Source: Brachycybe producta
Taxonomy: Eukaryota > Arthropoda > Diplopoda > Playtdesmida > Andrognathidae
DNA: 64,000 bases
NCBI GenBank assembly: GCA_036925085.1
Contig: JAUPFP010000016.1
Coordinates: 3,863,903-3,927,902, forward strand
Direction: 5' to 3'
Below the pieces are notes generated by a model. It searched no databases, was not told where the DNA came from, and was given only the letters and a program-made list of their open reading frames with translations. Of the stretch, positions 1-11,857 are shown piece after piece. The position numbers and the translations under genes were made by a program. Numbering within the stretch: position 1 is the stretch's first letter; every line of letters starts with the position of its first letter.

Positions 1-128
1 TATCTGTATTTAAACATATTAATCTAGGTTTCTTTTAATATCAGAATGGGTTTGTTGCCTTTATTACATTTAGTTATTATTTTAGTGGAGTTTTTGTTTC
101 ACTTCAATTATTTTTCTTTTCATTATAG

Positions 129-1815
129 ATAATCGTCAGTGTAATGCAGAAACCGAATTCCGTTGCGCTCAGAACAAACTATGGGGTCGCCCAGAGTGTA
201 TTCCGAAACGTTGGGTCTGTGACGGTGAACCGGACTGTGTCGACGGAGCAGATGAGAATGCCACGATGAACAGCTGTCCTCCGACACAGTCTTGCGATGA
301 CGACAAATTCCAGTGCCTCAATGGACGCTGCATTAATAAGAACTGGTTATGCGATCACGATAACGATTGCGGCGATGGATCCGACGAACATAGAAATTGT
401 ACTTATCCTCCTTGCGAAAAGGGTTACTTCGAATGTCGTAATACGAAGTGCATTCGAGAATCTTACGTATGCGACGGCGAGAACGATTGTTTTGACGGAA
501 CGGACGAAGCGAACTGTACAATCGACACCGCGTGTCCGAATGGTCAGTTCCAATGTACGGATAAAAAGAAATGTATTGATAAGAACCTGGTTTGCAACAA
601 GCAGCAAGATTGCGAGGATGGTTCTGATGAATCGTCACACTGTGACATAGACGAGTGCGCTAAGGTGGAATTGAATCGGTGTGCGCAGAAGTGCATTGAT
701 AAGCCGATAGGTTACGATTGTGCGTGCAACACGGGTTACAAATTAATGCCAGATGGAAAAGCTTGTGAGGATATAAACGAATGTTTAGAGCCTCACGGTA
801 AATGCAGCCAAATGTGTGAGAATTTACAAGGATCTTTCCTTTGCAAATGTAACGAGACTTATTACGAGAGCAGCTTAGATGGAAGTTCTTGCAAACGCCG
901 CGATAACGTTCAGCCGTGGCTCATTTACAGCAATCGTTACTACATACGTAACATGACCGTCGATGCGACACGTTACGGTCTCGTCAAAATGGGTCTTCGT
1001 AATGCGGTGGCGCTTAGTTTCGATTACAGAGACAGTAGACTTTACTATTGTGACGTTGGCAATAAGGTCATTCAGAGGATGTTTCTGAACGGAACTGAAC
1101 AAGAGTCGATTGTTCGTCACGACACTCACGGCCTTGAAGGTCTCGCTGTAGACTGGGTCGGTCGTAAGATCTACTGGCTCGATCGTAATGGCAAACAGTT
1201 GGACGTTGCCGAACTGAACGGTACGAATCGCCGTGCTCTCGTACATAAGAACATTAACGATCCTCGTGGAATTGTCGTTCATCCCGGTATTGGATATCTC
1301 TTCTTTACGGACTGGGGTCTCGTGCCGTATATTGCTCGTATCGGACTCGACGGCACCGAACTCACTCGTATCATAACTAACGAACAAAAGTTGGCGTGGC
1401 CCAATGCACTGGCTATTGATTATTATGCAAATCGTCTTTATTGGGGAGATGCTCATTTAGATTATATTGGATCATCCGATTTTGACGGCAAAAACATAAG
1501 AGAGGTTATGACCAATGTTCCACACGCTTTCTCGTTGGCCATTTTTGACGATTATCTCTTCTGGACCGACTGGAACTTGAAAAATCTACAACGAGTAAAC
1601 AAAGTGGACGGATCTCATCAGATGGTTCTACGTAATGCGTCGCATCGTCCGTATTCGGTGATCGTCTATCATCCGATCAGCCAACCTCATTACGAGAATC
1701 CGTGTGGAGATAACAACGGTGGCTGTTCTCATTTATGTCTCATCTCACCTGGTGCGAAATCTTACAGCTGTCTGTGTCCTGACAGTTTCGTGTTGGAGAA
1801 CGACAATCGTACTTG
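129..1815 (+). other. LRP2: LRP2 domains: end of LDLa cluster, EGF pair, YWTD propeller, EGF
   Basis: These domains are all encoded by one unusually long exon. Four LDLa modules (131-645) each have six cysteines and the calcium-binding DxSDE-type ending, although the fourth has the weaker NKQQDC core. Two EGF modules follow (646-900); both start DI/DINEC, the calcium-binding type. The propeller spans roughly 903-1690 and shows YWxD-type blades such as [14 protein letters not shown] and YWGDAH, with asparagines in N-glycosylation context (NMT, NGT). An EGF with the [12 protein letters not shown] motif closes the unit. In this family the propeller and its flanking EGFs drive ligand release at endosomal pH. 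Confidence 0.9.
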
Positions 1816-4800
1816 TAGTTCCAACTGTTCGAGTGGACAGATTCGATGCGGACCCACCGACGACCGCTGCATTCCAGTAACTTGGAAATGTGACGGTGAA
1901 AAAGATTGTAAGGACGGTGCCGATGAACCGGAGAGTTGTGCTACTCGACATTGTAGATCTGGCCTGTTTCAGTGTAAAAACGATAACTGTACTGCACCTG
2001 TTAACGTCTGCGATGGTTACGATGATTGCGGCGATCGTTCGGACGAATCCAATTGTCCCGAATGGTGTGCCGAACACCAGTTTAAATGTGCCGGCACCGG
2101 TCAGTGCGTGCCGTATGCTTGGCGTTGCGACGGAAACAAGGACTGTTCCGATGGCTCCGATGAAGATCCTAAACTTTGCAGCACCCAGGAGTGCGATAAA
2201 GAAATGCAATTTCGTTGTAATAATGGTCGCTGCATTCCAAGGATGTGGTTTTGTGACTCGGACAACGATTGTGGAGATGAGTCCGACGAACCTGCCCACC
2301 TTTGCCGTAAGTCAATTTAGGTTCCGCCGATAGTTCGGAAAAACATTCGCCTAAGTTGTAGTTATTTTTTATGGTTTGCAGGAAACAACAATTGCACACA
2401 CGGATGGCAGAAATGTCCATCTCGTGGAAACTATCGTTGTATTCCAACTTGGCTTTTCTGCGACGGCAAAGACGATTGCAGAGATAATTCTGATGAGACG
2501 AATCCGCAGTTCTGTCCACATTGCCACAGCTCCGGAGATTTTCATTGTGAAAACAAACGTTGCATACCTAAACATTGGATGTGTGACTTTGAGGATGACT
2601 GTGGTGACCGGTCGGACGAAGATCCCCTCATGTGTGGTCAGTTTCATGATATGTATTTATATTCGAAGCCTTGCTGTGAAGTAAATTTCGCGACTTGAAA
2701 AATTTAAATAAAATCGATATGTAATATTTTATAATATGCATTTGTAGGAGGTACATTGGAATCGAACTCTGGTTATTCTGTGTTCAGATGTGAAGGAAGA
2801 AATTGAAAATGTTTTAGAAACTAGAAGGGTACATGTAGCTCAATCACTTAAGGGTATATTTTCATGTTGGTATCTTTTAAAATAAACATTTTCTGTAAGT
2901 TTGAAGATGACCAAACTTTAAGCAGACAGTATTTTAAAAGTTTTGTTTGTAAAAAGCTTATTTTGAAAAATATCAATATGAAAATATTATTTAGTGATTC
3001 AGCTACCTTTCTAGTTTCTAAAAAGCTTTCATTTACGTTACTCCTGAAATGCAAAATAACAATAGTTTGTAAATTAACTTAGAAAATAATCTTAAATAAA
3101 ACAATTAAGGTTGAAATGAGAAACTAATTTTCTGATTTCTTTTGTCATTTTTTGTTATTATTAAATTGCAGCTCAGCAATATCGAAATTGTTCTGAGAGT
3201 GAATTTCAGTGTGGAAACAGAAAGTGTGTACCGGGAACTTGGCTTTGTGATGGTGACGATGACTGTGGAGACAACAGTGATGAGAAATCTTGTCTCACTC
3301 ACAATTGCCGAGTAAATAACTTGTTTTTTTGTTTGTTTTTATCTGCAGGATTTTTTTTTCTTATTTTTTTGTTGACATGTTTCGTTATGAAATTTTCAGG
3401 CTGATCAATTCAAATGTGCAAACGGTCATTGCATTGGTAGGAAGTTCGTTTGTGACGGTGATAGAGACTGTCGAGATGCTTCCGATGAAGCGAACTGTTC
3501 GACTCGTTATCCGGATGGTCGTTACTGTCCTCAGAGCTTTTTCCAATGCAATAATTCGGTGAGATTTAATGGTTTAGCTTTCTTTAAGTACAATTCGAAT
3601 TCATTCGTTTGCTTTTGATTGTGTATGATAGGTTTGCATCAAGAAGGACTTCGTTTGTGATGGTGACAATGATTGTGGTGATTCGTCTGATGAATCACAT
3701 TGTGGTACGAACTAATTTTTACACTGTTTAATAGCCTAGGCACTGCAGAGTGCCATGAGACGTGTTCCATTTTGCGGTTCCAAAGTTGCTTGAATGTTTT
3801 TAATACCTTAATATCTGAAGAACCTATTAAAATTCATTGTTCTGGAAAGATATTTCTGAAGAACCTAAGGTCAAATGACCTTTAACATGGGCCTAGCAAG
3901 TTAGCATAATGCAATATGTCAAGAAAGTGTAAACGCCTCTGGGACTTTGATTATTCTGTCGTTCAGATGCGAAACAAAGAAACTTGAATGTGTTTTAGAA
4001 AGTAGAAGGGTACTCAATCACTAAGGGTATTTTCATGTTGATATTTTTCAAAATAAACCATTTATGTGAGTTTGAAAAGGGCTTAATTTTAAGTAGACGA
4101 CACTTAACAAACGATATTTTAAAAGATTTTCGATAAAAATTTTATTTGGAAAGATATCAGCATGAAAATACCCTTACGTAATTGAGCTACTCTTCTAGTT
4201 TCTAAAACACTTCCAAGTTTCTCTTATTTTTGCTTCTGAATAACAGAATTATCCGATTTCTAAAAAAAAAACGGTAAACAGTAAGGTGCTTATAACAGAG
4301 GCCATGTTTTTGGAAACATCATTGCTTTCGTTCGAATATAAAATGAAGTTTGTTATTGAATTCTGTTTTTTTCTCTTCAGGAGAACGTGCCTGCGATCCA
4401 GCACACAAATTTCAATGTGACAACGGGCACTGTCTTCCGAAATGGCAACAATGCGATGGTGTCGACAACTGTGGCGACGGTTCCGACGAGAACAACTTTG
4501 ATATGTGCCACTTCACACACCGTACTTGCAACGTATCTGAATTCAAGTGTGCCAACCACAAATGTGTTCTTCATAGTCTTATATGTAACCACATGGATGA
4601 TTGTGGCGACAGTTCGGACGAAATTGGCTGTCGTACGTTTCGTTTATTCAGTGTTTTCTTCTCATACTTGGGCGTCCTTACGACACAAACTTTTTTGTTG
4701 TTGTTTAGATTTCAGTGGATCGTGTAGTGTTGGAAACGGTGGTTGTATGGGTAACTGTACTGACTTAGAACGTGGTGGTTACATATGTCACTGTGAGGCT

Positions 4801-7800
4801 GGTCACGTTGCAAAACCGACGAATCCCACAGAATGTATTGGTACGAAATACCGAATAACAAGAGTTCGAGAGGCGTTTACACTTAAAAACCAAGCTTAAC
4901 AGATGTGTTTTTTTTTGTTTTAGATTATGACGAATGTAGTCATTTACTGAGTAATAATTGTTCGCAGTTGTGTTTTAACATTAAAGGAAGCTTCGGCTGC
5001 CAGTGTCATTCCGGCTTCACTCCGTATGGCAGCGAATGCTCTGCTTTGGGTTTGTTCTTTAGTTGATGTTTTTTGCCTACTTTGTGCAGATCTAAAAGTG
5101 CTGTTGTTTGTTTCTGTTTTTTTTTAGGTTTCTCAACTTTGTTGTTTTCTCACGGTTCGATCATTCTCCACTATAAGTTAGAATTGCAAGAATTGGGTGA
5201 AAGTGCTTTCGGCGACACACGAATTCATGCAATCGACTACGATGCCGTGGACAGTGAGTTTCTGTTTCTAGCGTTCGCGTGTCACCATTGTTGTTCGAGA
5301 ATTATAATTGTTAATTTTTGTTTTGTTTAGATATTTTGTACTGGACAGACACAACTGACTTAACTATTAAACGATCAAATATAATGAGTGATGACGGCTC
5401 TTTCGTTAGTAGTATGCCTCAGAATTTACAGTTGACCGACATGTTCAGACCTTTGGGCATTTCTGTCGACTGGGTAGCTAGGTACTAAAAGAATCACCAT
5501 TATTCGCAATTGTGTATTTAAACTTTTGTGCTTTTTCTCGTTTTTTAAAGAAATCTTTATTGGACCGATTCTGATGCAGATCGGCAAACGCCAAAAGGAA
5601 CGCTGTATGTCAGCCGTTTAGACGGTCGTTACAAACATCCACTCATAACGACCGATCTCGAAATGCCCACTGCTATTTCAGTCGATCCAGAACTTGGGTA
5701 ATTTGATTTCATGGGGATTTTGTGAATTTTTCTACGATATTAGTTGCAAGGATTCAAGTACTTAGCTTTTTAGTGGCATCTTTTAAAAGAAATTTAAAGT
5801 TTAGTTGATTCTTGATGAGTAAAAGGAATTGAGTAGCAGCATTGTTATGGCGATATCTTTCAAAATAAACTTTTTATGACAATTTCAAGATGGCAGTTTT
5901 TGTTTTAAGGTGGATGTTCTGGACCGAAACTGGAAGTGTTCCAAAGATCGAAGCGGCTTGGATGGATGGAAGTCGTCGCCGTACGCTAGTTAGTGAACGG
6001 ATCGCTCTTCCAACCGGTTTAACTATAGACACAGCGATGAATCATCGTCTGTACTGGTCCGATCCCAAGTTGAATACGATAGAATCAGTAAAATGGGACG
6101 GAACGGACAGATTGACCATCCTAAGTGGAGGTTAATAGAGAGAATTACTCGCATCTTTATTTGTTTCAATCGTGTAGTTGACAAGTTGTGTTTTTTAGAA
6201 CAAGCAGCTCAACCTTTTAACTTGGATATTTTCGAGAACTCTTTGTACTGGGTGACGCAAGGTTTCGGTGCCATCTACAAACAGGACAAGTTCGGGCGTG
6301 GCGTTAAAGTTCGTATCTCGAGCTACATGGTCGGATTGAGCGGTGTCAAAGTCTTCCATCCGCAAAGATACAATAGATCGAGTATGTTTGTAACTTGATT
6401 CGGGTTCTACGACGGGGGGGGGAGTTTTTCTTAAAATTGTTTTTTTTATTTTGTGTTTTTTTTTTAAATTGTTTTATTCTAGTTCATAATCCGTGTTCAA
6501 CTATGGAATGCACCCATTTGTGCCTTTTGATCCCAAGTGGTCATAGATGTGCCTGTCCTGGATCGTCAAATGCGAGAACTGGAGAAGGAGTATCGTGCAA
6601 TATAGGTATTTGCCACGTTACATAGTTGTCGAGTTCTCGATTTGAACAGGGGCGAACTGGTGTATCGGGTTATCGGTCGTTTTCGCTGATGGGACGCTCT
6701 ATAAGAGTGCCGGAATTTTTTAATATTGGGGTGATTTCATTATGAAAAACAGTAAAAGTTTAAAAATCGCCTATGAAAATGATTTTTTTCATTTTTTTAT
6801 CAGCAAAAAGTCCAAAAAAAGTAAAATGAAAAACATTTTGGTGGGAAAAAACGCAATGAAATTAAGACAATATTTGGCTGGCTGTGCATTTTTTTAAAAA
6901 AAATTGTTTTGCACGCTACGCTCGATAAACATTAGTGCAAAATAGCAAAATAAATTGATACTTTTATCATAGGCATAAAATGAAAACTAAAGTAAAATTT
7001 TAGAAAAAAATAATTTATGCTCATATTTAAAAAGAGTAAGGTTCCACCCATTTTGCCGGTCCTTAGTTTTCCGCCATTCCGCCTCTGGAATGTCTTTTAC
7101 GACCTTCAAAGTTAACCTTTCTTTGACTCTTATCAGCTTTCGAGGAGTCGATCCCTCAACCTTTGAGATGCACTTGTCGTAATGGTGGGCGTTGTATTGG
7201 AATCGATCAGTGTATTTGTCCCGAAGATTTCAAAGGGAAGTTTTGCGAGCAACGTATTGCGACTGGAGTTTTTCCCTATTACGAGGAGAATGACACGAGT
7301 AAGTTTTTTTTTTTCTATTTCTTTCGAAAACAATAGTAGCCTCCAAAGTTTCAATTTCGCATTTATTTGTTTTCAATATTTAATCAGATGCTGCGGCAGT
7401 CGTGATACCAATTATAATAATACTCGTGTTCATGTTGGTTGGATTTGCATTTGCTGTACTCTGGAAACGGCGAGTCAAGTAAGAAACTGGCCGATTAGTT
7501 GTTTTATGCGAGTTCAAAATTGATGAAACTTAAGCGGACGATATTTTTTAATTTTTGTCTACAATAAGTTTATTTTGAAAGATATCAACAATAAAATACT
7601 ACTAATAAATAATACTCTAGTTTCTAACGCACTTTCAATTTCTCTGCTTATTGTTGATCTTCTGAAAAGCAGAATTACAAAAAGAGTTCAGCTGTTTATT
7701 AAAACATCTTAATTCAAAAGAATAACATTTTAAAAAGTGATTTTTTTTTATTTCAGGAATCTAACTAACGGTTACGGTGGAAGTGCTCAGAGCGTTTCTT

Positions 7801-8347
7801 TTCGAGAAGGAACAAACGTTCATTTCAATTCACCCGAATTTATGCGTAATGGACCGCATGATCAACAGAATATGGTTTGAATTAGAAATTATTTTTATCT
7901 CGGTGTCGGCATTAGTACTTTTTTAGTGTTTGCTTACCTTTATTATTATTTGTAAAAGTTTGCTCATCGTTTTAATGTCTTACATTAAAACGCCATTGTT
8001 TTGTGTTTCAGGATCCACTTACAGTAGACTTTAGCATGGGCGCCATTAAGACCGGCGACATCAGCAACCCACTTTACGATTTAGCTTTCGAGGCCATGGA
8101 TTCGGCGTCCACGGCCGAGATGGGCAAAGGCATCTACGAGGTGCCTTCAGACGTCGTCTCGAAGAAAAAGGGCAGCGGAGGTTACTCGGAAGTGACTTCG
8201 CCCGGTTCGGCAGTTATTTCACCGTCTAGCATAATCCATAAAAGTTCTCCGCAGGTGATGATTAGGCAGTCCGCTTTGGATCCAACGTCTATCGAAACGG
8301 ATAAAGATACGGCAAAACTGGTGGAGGAAGACAAATCGGATTGCTGA
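129..8347 (+). CDS. LRP2: LRP2/megalin-type endocytic receptor, 3' part of gene
   Basis: Giant LDL-receptor family protein that binds many extracellular ligands at the cell surface and carries them into clathrin-coated pits. Eighteen exons are visible: 129-2306, 2382-2636, 3172-3311, 3400-3558, 3632-3704, 4381-4632, 4709-4840, 4924-5049, 5128-5253, 5331-5481, 5551-5697, 5910-6130, 6199-6381, 6483-6605, 7137-7298, 7388-7478, 7757-7874, 8012-8347. All introns are GT-AG and phases agree throughout, giving 1,656 residues plus a TGA stop. Domain order: four LDLa repeats, two EGF, a YWTD propeller, EGF, eleven LDLa repeats, two EGF, a second propeller, two EGF, a membrane helix and a cytoplasmic tail. 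Eleven LDLa repeats before the last propeller fit both LRP1 and LRP2. Only two EGF modules before the membrane, and a C terminus containing DTAKLVEED, favour LRP2 (known family features). The first exon is preceded by an acceptor at 127-128, so the gene continues to the left of the window. Confidence 0.95.
2750..3085. mobile_element. Family A palindromic MITE in LRP2 intron
   Basis: Family A is a foldback element of about 300-400 bp that recurs across the window. The left arm runs from TTAAGGTGGTTTTAAAGTG through TTATTCTGTCTTTCAGG, AGAAACTAGAAGGGTAGCT and TATTTTCATGTTGATATC. The right arm is the reverse complement, ending near CTTTAAAACCATCTTAA. No coding capacity is seen. This copy lacks clear TTAA ends but keeps both arms (AGAAACTAGAAGGG at 2817-2830 and its inverse near 3012). 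Confidence 0.75.
3920..4300. mobile_element. Family A palindromic MITE in LRP2 intron
   Basis: A second copy inside LRP2, filling most of the 3705-4380 intron. Both arms are recognisable: the left has GAAAGTAGAAGGGTA and the right has TACTCTTCTAGTTTC. The central loop differs from other copies by a short local duplication of the CGATATTTTAAAAG region. Confidence 0.75.
4709..7298 (+). other. LRP2: LRP2 domains: EGF pair, last YWTD propeller, two EGF modules
   Basis: EGF modules are encoded by 4709-4840 and 4924-5049. The final propeller spans five full exons plus the end of a sixth (5128-6381), with blades [29 protein letters not shown] and SLYWVTQ. An EGF with CTHLCLL follows (6483-6605). 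The last exon of this group (7137-7298) carries a CxCxNGGxC EGF with a KFCEQ ending. Propeller exon boundaries use phases 1 and 2, unlike the uniform phase-1 EGF exons. Confidence 0.88.
7388..8347 (+). other. LRP2: LRP2 transmembrane helix and cytoplasmic tail
   Basis: Exon 7388-7478 encodes a hydrophobic helix of about 25 residues (starting [13 protein letters not shown]), stopped by KRRVK. The tail is about 156 residues, from 7757-7874 and 8012-8347. One NPxY endocytosis motif, NPLY, lies at 8066-8077; in this family NPxY recruits PTB adaptors such as Dab2 and ARH. A second tail site reads NSPEF instead of NPxY. The tail ends [13 protein letters not shown], close to the conserved LRP2 C terminus. 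Confidence 0.85.
7500..7740. mobile_element. Family A fragment (right arm) in LRP2 intron
   Basis: Only the loop and right arm are clear: AAGCGGACGATATTTTT, then AAAGATATCAACA and CTCTAGTTTCTAACGCAC. A smaller scrap of the left-arm core lies at about 5820-5890 in an upstream intron, next to the acceptor of exon 5910. Confidence 0.6.
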
Positions 8348-10243
8348 CCATTAAGTAAACACTTCAAAGATATTTCGGAATCAGAAGAGAAAAAAAAAAC
8401 AACATTCCAAAAACATAAGTGACAATCAACCCCTTTCTCTCTGATAAAAACAAATAACCTTATACTTGACAAATCCTCTTCAACTTTTTAAGACTTGCAA
8501 CCAATCCGACAATCGCATCAGGTCCAAGAAAGATTTTTTTTATGAATACGAAGCCCCACATTTTAGCAACAAAAATATATATAAATATATGGGATCGCAG
8601 TGCGATACCAAAGTGTGTTGTTTGTTTTTGTGTGTCTTTTGACATGTCGTTTTTTATATGGCATTGGTTTTTATAGATTAGATTTTTTTGTAGAAAAGGA
8701 CGAATACGACGAAAAAATCAAGTTTATATTTGAGATGTTTTTACGAACAGCTGATTTACAAACTCTTGGTTATTCTGCGATTTTTCGAAAGCAATTTTAA
8801 CCACATATATCTTTTCAAACTTAGTTTTGATTATTAATTGAAGATGCACTCGCTTCTTTAATGATGTGGCCAGGTTTTTTGGTAGTAATATTCAAAGCGA
8901 TTTTTATTTTATACAATTTGAATTATGCAAATTTGCTCGACTCGTGTTAACATCATTGAGCTCAAATATTTCTATTTTTCTAACTACGATTCGTTCTTTA
9001 CGAACATATTTTAGCTTCAAGAAAAATTGTGAGTATTTCTCAATGAGTTCTTTAGGTATTAAGCTAATTTTATGACGTTTCAAATTGTAACTTTGGTTGC
9101 TAGAGCCATTTGAGCAACTTTGAACCATTGACCACGTCTCGTAGCACTTGCGTTTCTGGAGTGTCTATGCTCTTAAGGAGAAAATGATATTGTATTAGAA
9201 GCTAGAAGGGGTAGCTGAATTACTTAATAGTATTTTCATATTGATATCTTTCAGAATTAGCCTTTTTATGGACAAAGCTTATGTCATGTTATGTAATTTT
9301 TCAAAATTGGTTAAAACGCTTACTTTAAAAATTCTTAACATGAAAATACGTTACAGTGATTGAGCGACCCTTCTCGTTTCTTAAGACACTTTCAAAATTT
9401 CTCTTAATTTTGCATCTGAAAGACAGAATAACCAAGAAATCAATTGGCGTTTTGCACTTTAAAACTTTCTTAAATAAAAAAAAGCATAAATCAAAAAAAA
9501 AAAATGCGGTTCTCTAAATAATCCGATCGTGAATGAACATGTTCTTTCCAGAGAGAGAGAGTGAGAGATAGAACAGAAATATTTACAAAATATTTTATTA
9601 TTATTTTGTTTTGAGGGGTTTTATCTGTTAACATTTTTTTGATTTCTTCGAAATATTTTTGAAAGGATTTTTTTTTTCAAAACACTTAAAAAAAGCATTC
9701 ATGAATTATTTTTACATTCCTCCACCTTTTTTTGACATTCCAATAACTGAGCAGGTTTTTTATATATATAAAAAAAATGCCAGTATGTGTGTTTTATGAT
9801 GTATGTTTTTTTTTTAAAAAAACGTTGAATTTTTTTTTCTTCGTGCAGCTAAGATTCGATCTTCGAAGTATTTTTTTTAAATCTTGAGATTTTACTTCTT
9901 CCGCCCCCTTGTTTGTTATTATAAGTTGTAAATAGGAATGAGTTTCGTGTATGTTCATCTCTTTGTCTCTTTTTTTCCAAAGCTTTTCTCCTTGTTTAAA
10001 GTCTTTTTTAATTCTTATTTTTATTAATATTTCCAAGACCTTTTTTATACTTATGATATGAGGAAAGGGTCGGTGGCAGAAACGAGGTTGTGTCTCAGGA
10101 ACCTATTCCTCACTACACCCTATAGTTTTTTTTAAAAAAAAGAAGTTTGTATATGGTTGTGGTTGGTAACTGCAACTTTATACTTATTTGTATGTAGTTT
10201 ACTATTTTGAATTTCTAACAAAATTTGGAATCTCATTTTTCTT
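8348..10243. other. LRP2 3' flank, AT-rich, no gene seen
   Basis: No canonical AATAAA is seen in the first 250 bases after the LRP2 stop; TATAAA-like variants occur at about 8578-8590, so the poly(A) site is unresolved. A diverged family A copy lies at about 9140-9480. The rest is AT-rich with poly-A and poly-T runs and shows no convincing exon. Confidence 0.6.
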
Positions 10244-10589
10244 TTAAGGCTCTTGGCACACATACCACTTTTCGATTGCAAAATGAAGTCCGGTTGTCGC
10301 CAAAACCAATCACCTTAAGTCTTCCCATAGAAAATACATTGCAACCACTGCTCCACCATTTTTGACTCCATTTTGCAGTCGAAAAGTGGCCAAAAAACGG
10401 TCTTTGCATTTCAACCCTTAAGAGCCTTGGCACACAGACAACTTTTGGTGGTCGATTTCAACTGCAAAATGTTGTCGTAATTGGCTGGGCTGTGGTTGCA
10501 ATGTATTGCTATGGAAAGAATCTGGACTTTGGCAAAGAAGCGATAACTCGACTTCATTTTGCAGTGTGGACTGTGTGACAAGGGCCTAA
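10244..10589. mobile_element. Two adjacent family D MITEs
   Basis: Family D elements are about 170 bp. They begin like TTAAGGCTCTTGGCACACA and end in the inverse (for example TGTGTGACAAGGGCCTAA). Subterminal arms contain ACTGCAAAATG and its inverse CATTTTGCAGT, with a conserved GGTTGCAATGTATTGCTATGG centre. Two copies lie end to end at 10244-10421 and 10422-10589 and appear to share the TTAA between them. Confidence 0.7.
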
Positions 10590-11098
10590 ATCTACAGATT
10601 ATATTCTTGTTCTGCTTTACTACATTTTTTTTACTGAAATTAAGATGTAACTAAGTTGGATTTAAATGCAGGAAATTTAAACTTTTTTGCAATCGATTTT
10701 GAGTAGAAATTTCAAAGTTTATTTGACACTAGAAAAGTAAATGAATATTTGATTCAGTTACTTAAAGTCGTTGTTGAGATGATGTATTTTTGGAAGTTGA
10801 ACTTTTTTTATTTTAGTTTGAAAATTATGAAACTTCTAAAAAAAAAAAAGTTTAATTTCAAAGATATTTAGATGAAAATATATATAATTCTTATATTTCT
10901 TTACTTTTCTATTTTGAAATACACTTTGAAATTTTTTTTTCAATGTTGTTTCAAAAATTTAAGTATTTGTCATACCTTGTTTAACGATAGATATGCATTC
11001 CTGAAAAACCGAATCTTTAATCGAACCAACATTAACCCAAGTTATCATTGGAGTCAATGCAAATGTAAGGCGATTTTATACAAAGCTATAATTGCAGT

Positions 11099-11279
11099 CA
11101 CAAACAAGCAACTTTTAGTGGTCGAGATGAACTGCAAAAAGTGGTCGGTGTTTAGCCGAAACCGACCACTTGATTCCACTTTATACAACCACTGGCATTC
11201 GACTCGAATGGTTGGTGTCTGCCACCGCCGACAACGTTTTGCAGTACATCTCGATCACTAAAAGTCGCGCGTTTGTGAA
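11099..11279. mobile_element. Family D-like palindrome
   Basis: The left arm begins CACAAACAAGCAACTTTTAG and contains AACTGCAAAAAGTGG. The right arm reads TTTTGCAGTACATCTCGATC, then CACTAAAAGTCGCGCGTTTGTG. The arms pair over about 50 bases with few mismatches. The interior is unlike the other D copies. Confidence 0.6.
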
Positions 11280-11857
11280 CATCCGTATAGTTTAGTCAAT
11301 TAACGTTATAGTGAGGTATTTTCAGAGAAACGTTAAGCGAGGTATGACTTTTTAAATGAAAAAATATTTTCATGTTACAGCTTAATTGTAATAATGTGTA
11401 AAGATGGACAAAAAAATGTTTAATATTATTCTCTTTTCTTTTTTAATTAATTACACTAACTACCTTTAATATACGGATTTATAACTTGTACAGAAGATAG
11501 TTTTTAGAAGAAAAACGGAATCTTTATTTTTATATATATACTAATATTCTATTTCCATTGGGGGAGAATTTTCAAAGGAGAACCGAAACAAGAAAAGAAG
11601 GATGATAAAAAGAAAGCAAAGAAAGAAAATGTGTTACATACTAATTATATTATTGTTCAAAATAAAAGAAGTAATTTTATATATGGGTATAAAGGGGGGA
11701 ATTAATTAATTTGTTGTATGGCTGCTATACTTACAATATAGTAACTTTTTTATATATACATTTTATTAGACATGTGGCCCGAGGTTATGTTTTTTTTCCA
11801 TTGTATTTCGGCACGCAAATTTGTTATAAAAAAAAATTAATCATGTAGTGCAATATA

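Larger units (their letters stand above)
1816..4632 (+). other. LRP2: LRP2 domain: eleven-repeat LDLa ligand-binding cluster
   Basis: Eleven LDLa modules can be counted. Four are at the end of exon 129-2306, two in 2382-2636, one in 3172-3311, one and a half in 3400-3558, half in 3632-3704 and two in 4381-4632. Nearly all keep the acidic C-terminal calcium motif (DxxDC-GD-SDE). Most boundaries use phase-1 introns, typical of shuffled LDLa exons, but two introns are different: the 3312 and 3559 introns are phase 0, and the second splits an LDLa module. The count matches the fourth ligand-binding cluster of vertebrate LRP1 and LRP2. Confidence 0.9.

Noticed and set aside
266-2333. Long frames on other strands and frames within the first LRP2 exon
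   Set aside because: They are shadow frames caused by biased codon use in cysteine- and aspartate-rich repeats.
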